From Dehalococcoidales bacterium (GTDB lineage Bacteria > Chloroflexota > Dehalococcoidia > Dehalococcoidales > UBA5627): 10,564 bases of DNA. Position numbers and translations under genes: made by a program. The stretch spans positions 1-10,564 of the forward strand of contig JAAYAZ010000083.1 in the NCBI GenBank assembly GCA_012719115.1, written 5' to 3'. How positions within the stretch are numbered: the first letter of the stretch is position 1; every line of letters starts with the position of its first letter. The notes under the pieces were generated by a model, which made no database searches, was not told the DNA's origin, and saw only the letters and a list, made by a program, of their open reading frames with translations. This document shows positions 1-5,890 of the stretch, one piece after another.

Positions 1-570
1 AATCCTGTTTTCGTTCTGGCACTGAGCCTGTGCCCTGTACTGGCTGTTACCGATACGCTGGATAAAGCTCTCGGTATGAGCGGTGCATTTGCCCTGGTAA
101 TAATCGCCTCCAATCTGACAATCTCTTTGATGCGTAAAATGATACCCGACATCGTGCGCATACCCGTTTTTGTAATCATAATCGCCACGTTTGTTTCTAT
201 AGTGGAAATGCTTTTCCAGGCTTATATCCCGGCCATCTATTCCGCTCTGGGCATTTACCTCTCGCTTTTAGCGGTAAACTGCCTGATTCTGGGCAGGGCC
301 GAAGCGTTCGCATCAAAAAACAAGGTTTCCGATTCGCTGGCGGATGCACTCGGTATGAGCGTTGGATTCTGTTTGGCGCTTATTCTCATCTCATTTTTCC
401 GTGAGCTGTTGGGAAGGGGCGGTATTACGATATTCGGAAACGAGCTTTTTACATTGCCCGGTCTGGCAGAGAATCCGATTTCTTTTTTCGGTATGTCAAT
501 GGGGGCTTTTCTTGTAATGGGTCTTCTGATTGCCTTTTTCAAGCAGATAGGGGTAATAAAAGATGTCTGA
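1..570 (+). CDS. rnfE: RnfE, electron transport complex membrane subunit (5' truncated)
   Basis: This is an integral membrane subunit of the Rnf complex, which couples electron transfer between reduced ferredoxin and NAD to ion movement across the membrane. The frame is open from base 1, so the N-terminus lies upstream; the first ATG, at 76, is internal. The 189 visible residues begin NPVFVLALSLCP and keep the family hallmarks: the LCP cysteine (visible residue 11), the RIPVF segment, the VNC cysteine (visible residue 94), ILGRAEAFASKN and FRELLG. In this family and its Nqr relatives, the two half-membrane cysteines bind an iron-sulfur cluster with their partner subunit. About five hydrophobic helices are visible. 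The stop overlaps the rnfA start by 8 bases, indicating translational coupling. NqrD is the paralogous alternative, but the motif wording is closer to RnfE. Only about the first 10-15 residues are likely missing. Confidence 0.92.
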   Translation, partial: NPVFVLALSLCPVLAVTDTLDKALGMSGAFALVIIASNLTISLMRKMIPDIVRIPVFVIIIATFVSIVEMLFQAYIPAIYSALGIYLSLLAVNCLILGRAEAFASKNKVSDSLADALGMSVGFCLALILISFFRELLGRGGITIFGNELFTLPGLAENPISFFGMSMGAFLVMGLLIAFFKQIGVIKDV

Positions 571-1141
571 ATTATTCTCAATATTCATCGGACTGGCGCT
601 TATCAATAATATCGTTTTGGTTCAGTTTTTAGGGCTTTGCCCGGTTTTCGGCGTTTCCAAAAAACTGGGACCGGCGGTCAATATGGGGCTGGCGGTTACG
701 CTTGTTATACTCGTTTCATCTGCCTTGGCGTGGCTTGCCAATAATTATATACTGATTCCGCTTAATGCCGAATACCTGCATCTGATAGTTTACTTACTGA
801 TTATCGGTTCGATGGTGCAAATCATAGAAATCTTCTTAAAAAGAACCAATGAAAAGATTTATAAATCTTTCGGCATTTATCTGGCGCTGATTGCCACCAA
901 CTGCGCCGTTATCGGTGTTCTGCTTCTAAATGCCGACGAATCCTATAACTTTATCGAGAGTCTGGTAGCTTCGCTGGGGGCCGGCGCCGGCTTTACGCTG
1001 GTTATGGCTTTAATGTCCGGTATACGCGAAAAACTGGAGCTATCTGATATTCCCAAAGCAATGAAAGGGCTTCCGGTAATATTTATAACAGCGGCTTTAA
1101 TGGCATTGGCTTTCGGCGGCTTTGCCGGGATGGTGTTTTAA
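563..1141 (+). CDS. rnfA: RnfA, electron transport complex membrane subunit
   Basis: This is the partner of RnfE in the Rnf membrane core. The 192-residue length matches the family. It is almost entirely hydrophobic, with about six helices, and holds the conserved N-terminal NNIVLVQFLGLCP segment (Cys26), IYKSFGIYLALIATNC (Cys114) and GIREKLE. Cys26 and Cys114 correspond to the cysteines that hold the intramembrane [2Fe-2S] cluster with RnfE/NqrD in this superfamily; that assignment is family knowledge. The ATG at 563 lies inside the end of rnfE and has an AGGGG ribosome site at 549-553. The stop shares one base with the next small ORF (TAATG). NqrE is the paralogous alternative. The usual neighbour RnfB, a ferredoxin-like subunit, does not follow. 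Confidence 0.93.
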   Translation: MSELFSIFIGLALINNIVLVQFLGLCPVFGVSKKLGPAVNMGLAVTLVILVSSALAWLANNYILIPLNAEYLHLIVYLLIIGSMVQIIEIFLKRTNEKIYKSFGIYLALIATNCAVIGVLLLNADESYNFIESLVASLGAGAGFTLVMALMSGIREKLELSDIPKAMKGLPVIFITAALMALAFGGFAGMVF

Positions 1142-1260
1142 TGAATTACGGAATTATTATAATTGTATTTACCGTGCTGGGACTTGCCTTCGGGGCGCCT
1201 ATTTATTTTATCGATTGGAAAATCAGTACACATAAGAATAAATTCGAAGATAGTAATTAG
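1141..1260 (+). CDS. 39-residue single-helix membrane microprotein, RnfB-anchor-like
   Basis: This small ORF begins at the last base of the rnfA stop codon (TAATG) and encodes 39 residues. One hydrophobic helix covers residues 4-24 (GIIIIVFTVLGLAFGAP onward) and is followed by a hydrophilic, charged tail (WKISTHKNKFEDSN). By position and sequence pattern it resembles the N-terminal membrane anchor of RnfB (a V-LGL-FG pattern then a Lys-rich exit). It has none of the cysteine motifs of the RnfB body and ends at TAG 1258-1260. Sequence beyond the stop, read in frame, does not resemble RnfB, so a simple nonsense mutation does not explain it. No strong separate ribosome site is seen, so it is probably translated by coupling to rnfA. 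It may be a real accessory peptide of the Rnf complex or a remnant; the function is unknown. Confidence 0.6.
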   Translation: MNYGIIIIVFTVLGLAFGAPIYFIDWKISTHKNKFEDSN

Positions 1261-1346
1261 TACATCACTATGTATCAAGCTGTCAGATATAGGCTCAAAA
1301 TCAATACTTTAAGTAAATACTTTCTTTAAAGTCTATCGTAAATCTT

Positions 1347-1400
1347 ATGTAGTCAAATAATGAATCAAATCGTACAAAAAGGACTACATCCGTGTAGGTC
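1347..1400 (+). repeat. Overlapping alternative hairpins upstream of hya promoter
   Basis: ATGTAGTC (1347-1354) is an exact inverted copy of GACTACAT (1382-1389), with 27 bases between. The same right arm can instead fold locally: GGACTACA (1381-1388) pairs with TGTAGGTC (1393-1400) around a TCCG loop, with one mismatch and one wobble. The two folds exclude each other. The site ends just before the -35 box, so as DNA it could be a regulator site, and as RNA the end of an rnf transcript. Neither role is shown. Confidence 0.35.
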
Positions 1401-1405
1401 GTATG

Positions 1406-1432
1406 TTGACATATTAATATCTTTGTGATAAA
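1406..1432 (+). promoter_or_regulatory. Candidate sigma70-type promoter of the hya operon
   Basis: A perfect -35 TTGACA lies at 1406-1411. A -10-like GATAAA lies at 1427-1432, preceded by TGT at 1424-1426, which makes an extended -10 (TGn). The spacer is 15 bases, short for a standard promoter but tolerable with an extended -10. A second reading with a 17-base spacer gives TAAATT at 1429-1434. The transcript would begin near 1439, leaving a leader of about 260 bases before the small-subunit gene. A second TTGACA at 1433-1438 lacks a well-placed -10. Confidence 0.45.
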
Positions 1433-1443
1433 TTGACAGACAA

Positions 1444-1459
1444 TTAGTAAATATACTAA
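1444..1459 (+). promoter_or_regulatory. Perfect 6-4-6 dyad at the start of the hya transcript, operator candidate
   Basis: TTAGTA (1444-1449) and TACTAA (1454-1459) are exact inverted copies separated by AATA. The dyad is centred about 12 bases downstream of the predicted transcription start, a common position for a repressor site. It directly abuts a smaller dyad, AATTG 1431-1435 with CAATT 1441-1445. The regulator is not identified; the half-site does not match FNR or CRP consensus. Confidence 0.35.
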
Positions 1460-1504
1460 ACTCTCTCTGAACTAAATAGTATTGCATATAGAAATACATC
1501 TAAT

Positions 1505-1625
1505 AGCCTTTCGAGTAAAGGGCTGTAAAAGTGAAGGCTTTTTGAGTTTGTGTGCCTGAAGAATTGGTTTCTCCTATCGAGGAAAGGAGATAGCATGGTG
1601 AGTTGGCGATAAGCTTAAATGCTTA
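1505..1625 (+). promoter_or_regulatory. Structured hya leader with two mini-ORFs and a hidden ribosome site
   Basis: Hairpin 1 pairs AGCCTTT (1505-1511) with AAAGGGCT (1517-1524) with one bulge; the left arm could pair instead with AAGGCT (1534-1539). Hairpin 2 pairs TCTCCT (1570-1575) with AGGAGA (1585-1590). Hairpin 3 pairs TAAGC (1610-1614) with GCTTA (1621-1625). The 11-mer TCGAGTAAAGG (1511-1521) recurs as TCGAGGAAAGG (1577-1587) with one change, and each copy contains a Shine-Dalgarno-like AAAGG. The first is followed by GTG 1531, a four-codon ORF (MKAF), and the second by ATG 1595, a five-codon ORF (MVSWR, stop 1610-1612). The second ribosome site is sequestered in hairpin 2. This could be a translation-coupled leader or attenuator. 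Chance is a real alternative, since such short ORFs are common. Confidence 0.35.
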
Positions 1626-1700
1626 GGCGTCCGGATATTATAAAATTACGTATTTTTTTACCGACTAGGTTATCAATAAATTCCACGAAAAGGAGTAAGA

Positions 1701-2771
1701 ATGGATACACTCTTTCTGAGACCCAAACCAACAAGGCGAGAATTTCTACAAGTAGCTACTGCCTCACTGGCACTCCTCGGGCTTAGCCAGGCTCTATCAC
1801 CCAGAGTTGTTAAAGCCCTCGAAGAAACCTCCGGAAAACCCGCGGTTGTCTGGCTTCACGGACAGGAATGTACCGGTTGCAGCGAATCCTTCGTTAACAA
1901 CCTTGACCCGACAGCAGCCGCCATTATTCTGGATACCATCTCCCTGCGCTACCATGAAACGCTTATGGCGGCCTCCGGCTACCACGCTGAGGAAGCGCTG
2001 GAAGATGCGATATCCGAAAGCGGTTACCTGCTGGTAATCGAGGGCGCAATCCCCCTGGCTGAAGATGGTCTGTACTGTACCATCGGCGGAAAAACCTTCA
2101 AGGATATTTTCAGGGAATCGGCCAAGAATGCAGCAGCGGTTATATGTGTAGGCTCCTGCGCTACATTTGGAGGTTTCCCGGCGGCGGGCCCGACAGACGC
2201 AGTCGGCTTCCTCTACAAAAACACAAAAAAACATCACGAATTCGATGACGTATTAGGAGACAAGCCGGTTATCAACCTGCCGCGCTGCCCGATGCACCCC
2301 GAAAGCCTGGTGGCCATTATTGTTCACTACCTGACATTCGGTGACATACCTCCGCTGGACAACTTCCAGAGGCCTATAGCCTTCTACGGCGAATTGATGC
2401 ATGATAACTGCCCGCGCCGCGGACAATTCGAAGCAGGTCATTTCTTAACCGATTGGGGAGACCCCAGTCAGGCAGGATATTGTCTGTATCTGAAGGGATG
2501 TAAAGGACCCTGGGCAAGACACGATTGCTGGAAACGCGGATGGAACGGAACAAGCGCTTATTGTATAAATGTCAATGCCCCCTGTATCGGATGTAGCGAA
2601 CCCGAGTTCTACGAGAGGTTCAGCCCGTTATATGACAGGCAGTTCGACGTGACTTTACCCGGAATCGGTAAAGTAGATATAGATAAAGTTATGGCTACCG
2701 TAGCCGCTATTGCCGCAGCCGGCATCGGCATTGATACGATTATAACCAAGCTGAAAGGGGAGGAGAGTTAA
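1701..2771 (+). CDS. hyaA: [NiFe] hydrogenase small subunit, Tat-exported, group 1 uptake type
   Basis: This subunit carries electrons from the [NiFe] site through three iron-sulfur clusters. A strong ribosome site (AAAAGGAG, 1688-1695) lies 5 bases before the ATG. Residues 11-17 (TRREFLQ) are a twin-arginine motif, followed by a hydrophobic stretch to about residue 33, so the folded dimer is exported by Tat. Proximal cluster ligands are Cys57, Cys60, Cys153 and Cys196. Distal ligands are His234, Cys237, Cys261 and Cys267. Medial ligands are Cys276, Cys295 and Cys298, plus Cys288 where standard enzymes have proline (the NWP/SFP position). This predicts a [4Fe-4S] medial cluster, as in [NiFeSe] enzymes. 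The two extra proximal cysteines of oxygen-tolerant enzymes are absent (Gly59, and Gly in ATFGG), so an oxygen-sensitive enzyme is expected. Residues 329-347 form a short hydrophobic C-terminal helix, a probable membrane anchor. The stop directly abuts the large-subunit ATG. The symbol is given by homology of role. Confidence 0.96.
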   Translation: MDTLFLRPKPTRREFLQVATASLALLGLSQALSPRVVKALEETSGKPAVVWLHGQECTGCSESFVNNLDPTAAAIILDTISLRYHETLMAASGYHAEEALEDAISESGYLLVIEGAIPLAEDGLYCTIGGKTFKDIFRESAKNAAAVICVGSCATFGGFPAAGPTDAVGFLYKNTKKHHEFDDVLGDKPVINLPRCPMHPESLVAIIVHYLTFGDIPPLDNFQRPIAFYGELMHDNCPRRGQFEAGHFLTDWGDPSQAGYCLYLKGCKGPWARHDCWKRGWNGTSAYCINVNAPCIGCSEPEFYERFSPLYDRQFDVTLPGIGKVDIDKVMATVAAIAAAGIGIDTIITKLKGEES

Positions 2772-4358
2772 ATGGGACAGAGAATTATTGTTGACCCGAT
2801 TACCCGTATCGAAGGCCATCTCAAAATAGAAGTAGAGGTGGAAAACGGCGTAGTTACCAATGCCTGGTCTTCCGGCAATATGGCACGCGGCATCGAAGTG
2901 CTGCTGCAGGATAAAGACCCGCGCGATGCTCCTTATATCACCAGCCGTATCTGCGGTGTTTGTGAAGGCGTACATGCCATCGCTTCATCCTTCTGCCTCG
3001 ACAATGCTTTCGATGTAGATGTACCGGAAGCAGGCAGACTGATGCGCAACCTTTATTGTTCCGCGCAGTATATAACGGATCACTATATTCATTTCTACAT
3101 ACTTTCAGCTCTGGATTACCTGGATGTAATGGCAGTGGCGGATTATGCCGGAAATGATGCCGGATTACTGGCTATCAGAGATAAAATCAGGTATCTGGCT
3201 TCAAAAAACGACTTATCACCGTTCACTCCGCGCTATGAACCTGATGAGTATTGCATAAATGACCCTGAAATAGTAACCACGCTGGTATCGCACTACATCA
3301 AGGCGATAGAAGCAAAAGCCCGCTCGAGCAAGATGCGCGCTATGATTACCGGTGTTCAACCGCACTTCAATTCGACTATGGTCGGCGGATGTACGGCAAC
3401 ACCGACAGTCGAACAGCTAAGAGAGTTTAAAAAACTCTGGCTGGAAGAAATAGACTTTGTAAATAATATTTATATTCCAGATGTTGAATATGTCGGCACC
3501 GGCCCGCTTCTTGAACTGGCTACCATGGGGCTGGGCGGCGGCACTCAGAATTACCTGTGCTACCCGATGTTCCCGCAAGCCGACCCTGCCAGCAACACCG
3601 ACCGTCCTTTCGGCGGCAGAAACCATATGTTCAAGGGAGGCGCCATCATAGGCGGCGCACTTAATCCCGCTGAAGATGTTGATTACAGCAAAATCACCGA
3701 ATCGGTGGAATATTCCTGGTACGATTACCCCGATGGCGTTGACAGCCTGCATCCCACTGAGGGTATCACCAAACTGAACGCTAAAAAAGAAAATGCCTAT
3801 TCATTCGTAAAGGCTCCACGTTATAAAGGACAGCCGATGGAGGTCGGTCCTCTGGCAAGAGGGCTGGTCAACCAGTATCCCGGACTGATGGCTTTGATAG
3901 AAGCCGGCGTCAAACCGGGTGCAGTTGCCAGACACTACTGCCGCGCTGTTGAATCACAAGCGATAGCTGAAGCCGGACCGGAATGGATTGACAGGTTAAC
4001 GGCAATGGCCTTAGAGGGAACGATAGTCGGTATGAAAGACAAGGATATCCCCAAATCGGCAGAGGGCTTCGGTGTCTATGATGCACCCAGAGGCGCACTC
4101 GGCCATTGGGTGAACATCAAAGACCAGCGCACCAAGAATTATCAAATCGTAGTACCCACCACCTGGAACGCTTCACCCAGAGATGAAAACGGTGTTATGG
4201 GTCCGTATGAAGCATCTCTTATCGGATGCCCGATACCCGACCCGGACAACCCGATTAACATCGTACGTATCATACGTTCTTTCGACCCGTGCCTGGCCTG
4301 CGCCATCCACGTCATCGACCCGGAAAGTAATAATATAAAAGTACATAAGGTAGTTTAG
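2772..4358 (+). CDS. hyaB: [NiFe] hydrogenase large subunit, precursor form
   Basis: This is the catalytic subunit, which splits H2 at a Ni-Fe(CN)2CO centre. The ATG follows the small-subunit stop with no gap, and the ribosome site is GGGGAGGAG just before that stop. The N-terminus has the family RIEGH motif (residues 12-16). The L1 motif RICGVCEGVH supplies Cys61 and Cys64, and the L2 motif DPCLACAIH supplies Cys507 and Cys510. Both L2 cysteines are encoded by TGC, so this is not a selenocysteine enzyme. Maturation proteases cut after the histidine of L2 (His513), which here would release a 15-residue tail beginning VIDPESNN. At 528 residues it is slightly shorter than the E. coli-type HyaB but within the group 1 range. 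It has no signal peptide of its own and is exported with the small subunit. No frameshift or missing ligand is seen. Confidence 0.97.
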   Translation: MGQRIIVDPITRIEGHLKIEVEVENGVVTNAWSSGNMARGIEVLLQDKDPRDAPYITSRICGVCEGVHAIASSFCLDNAFDVDVPEAGRLMRNLYCSAQYITDHYIHFYILSALDYLDVMAVADYAGNDAGLLAIRDKIRYLASKNDLSPFTPRYEPDEYCINDPEIVTTLVSHYIKAIEAKARSSKMRAMITGVQPHFNSTMVGGCTATPTVEQLREFKKLWLEEIDFVNNIYIPDVEYVGTGPLLELATMGLGGGTQNYLCYPMFPQADPASNTDRPFGGRNHMFKGGAIIGGALNPAEDVDYSKITESVEYSWYDYPDGVDSLHPTEGITKLNAKKENAYSFVKAPRYKGQPMEVGPLARGLVNQYPGLMALIEAGVKPGAVARHYCRAVESQAIAEAGPEWIDRLTAMALEGTIVGMKDKDIPKSAEGFGVYDAPRGALGHWVNIKDQRTKNYQIVVPTTWNASPRDENGVMGPYEASLIGCPIPDPDNPINIVRIIRSFDPCLACAIHVIDPESNNIKVHKVV

Positions 4359-4370
4359 GGGGTAGTGAAA

Positions 4371-4994
4371 ATGACGAATACAGAAACTCAGGAAATGCGG
4401 CACCCTCCGGTGTTTCGAAAATTACACGGTTTAATAATGTGGTCTATCCTTCTTCTGGTTGTGACCGGTTTTTATATCCACTATCCCTTTGTGGATGGAC
4501 AGGGATTTTTAATGTCGCTGGCACGCGGCGTTCACTTCCTGTTTGCCGGTGTTTTGACAGTGGCAGGTTTAGCACGCTTTATAATGATGTTTGTAGGCAA
4601 AAACCGTGACTGGAAATCGTTTATTCCTACCTTAAAAGACTTTGCGCTGATGCCCAAATTCATTGCTCATTACCTGCATCTCTGCAAAGAACCGGAACTG
4701 TCAAAGAAATATAATCCGCTACAGATGACAGCATACTTTATGGTGTTTTTGTTTATCATCTTCCAGATACTTTCAGGATTGGCACTGCTATTCCCTGAAA
4801 GCTTTATGGCATGGTTTAACTACGGTATCTTCGGTAATGAATATACCTCACGAATCTGGCACTATATCATAACCTGGATGTTTGTCTTTATACTGTTGAT
4901 TCATCTTTACCTTGGCATAAGACAGGGTCGCGGCAATGAGGCTGAAGATATTAAACAGATACACTCGGTACAAAGTGCCGACGAGAAGGAATAA
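4371..4994 (+). CDS. hyaC: Ni/Fe-hydrogenase b-type cytochrome subunit
   Basis: This is the membrane di-haem cytochrome b that accepts electrons from the exported hydrogenase and probably passes them to the quinone pool. I chose ATG 4371 because AGGGGG (4357-4362) lies 8 bases upstream; a GTG at 4365 in the same frame would add two residues but sits only 2 bases from that site. The 207 residues hold four hydrophobic helices, at about 20-37, 54-75, 116-139 and 163-182. Candidate haem-ligand histidines are His19, His55, His164 and His178, matching the Ni-hydrogenase cytochrome b/b561 family pattern (KLHG, VHF, WHYIITW, IHLYLG). The C-terminus is polar and probably cytoplasmic. The gene follows the large subunit by 12 bases. 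Its presence argues for respiratory H2 uptake rather than a soluble periplasmic enzyme. Confidence 0.92.
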   Translation: MTNTETQEMRHPPVFRKLHGLIMWSILLLVVTGFYIHYPFVDGQGFLMSLARGVHFLFAGVLTVAGLARFIMMFVGKNRDWKSFIPTLKDFALMPKFIAHYLHLCKEPELSKKYNPLQMTAYFMVFLFIIFQILSGLALLFPESFMAWFNYGIFGNEYTSRIWHYIITWMFVFILLIHLYLGIRQGRGNEAEDIKQIHSVQSADEKE

Positions 4995-5015
4995 TACTAC
5001 AGGTATTTATGTGAA

Positions 5016-5498
5016 ATGACTGATAAACTTAAGGCGGAAAAGAAGACTATGGTGCTGGGAATCGGCAACATAATCATGGGTGACGAGGGCTTCGGCTTGC
5101 ATGTTATCCGCCGCCTTAAGGAAATCGGAATGCCTGAAAGTATAGTCCTTGAAGAAGGAGGAGTTGGCGGATTTAACCTGCTGAATGATTTGCAGGGAAT
5201 AGATAGATTGGTAGTGGTGGATATAATGATGCTGCCGCTGCCGCCCGGTGAAATTAAAGTATTCGAGCCGGGTAATCCGCCCAAAGAACCGGGGAAAGCT
5301 ATTATTTCCTTTCACCAGATAGGTGTACTGGAACTGATAAATATGTGGGAAATGATGGGTAATAAAGAACCCGAGGTAACATTCATAGTTACCCGCCCAC
5401 AGACGATAGATTGGGGCACAGAGCTTTCACAGCCTTTAAAACCGGCTGTCGAAAAGGCAGCGGATATGATAAAAAACCTCTGTGCGGATTATAATTAG
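5016..5498 (+). CDS. hyaD: Hydrogenase maturation endopeptidase (HyaD/HybD family)
   Basis: This cytoplasmic protease removes the C-terminal tail of the large subunit once nickel is in place. The 160 residues match the family length. The N-terminal GIGNIIMGDEGFG motif supplies Glu24; VVVDIMM supplies Asp69 and SFHQIG supplies His100. These correspond to the three nickel-sensing residues known in E. coli HybD. The likely substrate, the large subunit with a 15-residue tail, is encoded two genes upstream. The start is uncertain: ATG 5016 has only a weak AGG upstream, and ATG 5049 (residue 12, immediately before VLGIGN) is a credible alternative that would look more like other family members. The next gene's ribosome site overlaps this stop codon. 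Confidence 0.94.
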   Translation: MTDKLKAEKKTMVLGIGNIIMGDEGFGLHVIRRLKEIGMPESIVLEEGGVGGFNLLNDLQGIDRLVVVDIMMLPLPPGEIKVFEPGNPPKEPGKAIISFHQIGVLELINMWEMMGNKEPEVTFIVTRPQTIDWGTELSQPLKPAVEKAADMIKNLCADYN

Positions 5499-5512
5499 AA
5501 GGAGTAACAATT

Positions 5513-5692
5513 ATGTATCATTTGGCTTTTTTAATCGCTGCACCGATATTACTGATTTCGGTAATCACCTTTTTCATTGGCGTGCGTAAAACCGGAAGTA
5601 ATCCGCGCGGCGGCGTCAGCGTTATGTCGTGGGGGTACAATATCGGACTTTTAGGTATTTTTGTAGCTGCCATGATATATCTCTTTGCCTAG
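5513..5692 (+). CDS. 59-residue two-helix membrane protein, last gene of the hya operon
   Basis: I do not recognise this protein. It has an excellent ribosome site, AGAAGGAG at 5497-5504, placed 8 bases before ATG 5513 and overlapping the hyaD stop, so it is almost certainly translated. Residues 4-24 and 42-58 are hydrophobic helices. They are joined by a positively charged, glycine-rich loop (VRKTGSNPRGGVS), which suggests the loop faces the cytoplasm. It has no cysteine, and its only histidine is His3, so it is not an obvious haem or cluster protein. The codon style matches its neighbours. It lies between hyaD and the terminator, so it belongs to the hydrogenase transcript. It may stabilise or anchor the hydrogenase-cytochrome complex; this rests on position alone. 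Confidence 0.75.
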   Translation: MYHLAFLIAAPILLISVITFFIGVRKTGSNPRGGVSVMSWGYNIGLLGIFVAAMIYLFA

Positions 5693-5724
5693 AATATTTA
5701 TAAAATCCATTCTTTTAAAAATAT

Positions 5725-5759
5725 CGATGCCGGCTTTGTATTAGCTGGCATCGTTTTTT
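5725..5759 (+). terminator. Intrinsic terminator of the hya operon
   Basis: CGATGCCGGCT (5725-5735) pairs with AGCTGGCATCG (5743-5753) over 11 positions, one of them a G-U wobble, around a 7-base loop. Six T residues (5754-5759) follow at once. It lies 32 bases after the last hya ORF and separates the structural operon from the hyp genes. Confidence 0.9.
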
Positions 5760-5841
5760 AAATGGAATGTTATTCTCTTTGGTTAGCTTTTAAATTATTA
5801 TCGAAATACCTTCACCTTTAGCCAAGACAAGAAAGTTAATC

Positions 5842-5886
5842 GACCGATTCTCGTTGTTCATCAATTTAAAAAACGAATAATCGGTC
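5842..5886 (+). repeat. Imperfect inverted repeat beside the MITE-like element
   Basis: GACCGATTCTCGTT (5842-5855) and AACGAATAATCGGTC (5872-5886) are inverted copies apart from one extra base and one mismatch, with a 16-base AT-rich loop. No T-tract follows. It ends 4 bases before the left end of the next repeat, so it may be part of a larger or older mobile unit, or a separate site. Confidence 0.5.
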
Positions 5887-5890
5887 ATAA

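Larger units (their letters stand above)
1261..1700 (+). other. Non-coding region between rnf and hya: promoter plus long structured leader
   Basis: No protein-coding gene of convincing size lies here. The first 140 bases are AT-rich and hold only weak hairpins: ACTTTAA 1306-1312 with TTAAAGT 1326-1332, then the alternative stems listed separately. No U-tract terminator is visible for the rnf operon, so read-through into hya cannot be excluded. From 1406 a promoter and a dyad can be read, and from about 1440 to 1700 there is a 260-base presumptive leader of the hydrogenase operon. I compared it by eye with the consensus patterns of cobalamin, Moco, NiCo, c-di-GMP, TPP, T-box, glycine and guanidine riboswitches and recognised none of them. 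Confidence 0.6.

Noticed and set aside
1..1141. Nqr (NqrD/NqrE) rather than Rnf
   Set aside because: The paralogues are close, but residue wording (GLCP, RIPVF, ILGRAEAFASKN) and the gene order E then A fit Rnf better, and no NqrF-like gene follows.
1306..1332. Rho-independent terminator for the rnf operon
   Set aside because: The hairpin is AT-only with 7 pairs and has no following T-tract.
1440..1700. Known riboswitch in the hya leader
   Set aside because: By eye it lacks the conserved cores of the cobalamin, Moco, NiCo, c-di-GMP, TPP, T-box, glycine and guanidine classes. A covariance-model search would settle it.
1619..1786. + strand ORF of about 55 codons starting at ATG 1619 and running into hyaA
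   Set aside because: It has no ribosome site, overlaps the well-supported hyaA start in another frame, and its product is not protein-like.
1869..1881. Oxygen-tolerant six-cysteine proximal cluster
   Set aside because: The motif is ECTGC with glycine, not ECTCC, and the later ATFGG segment also has glycine where tolerant enzymes have the sixth cysteine.
4290..4320. Selenocysteine in the large-subunit L2 motif
   Set aside because: Both L2 positions are TGC cysteine codons; no in-frame TGA occurs there, despite the [NiFeSe]-like medial cluster in the small subunit.
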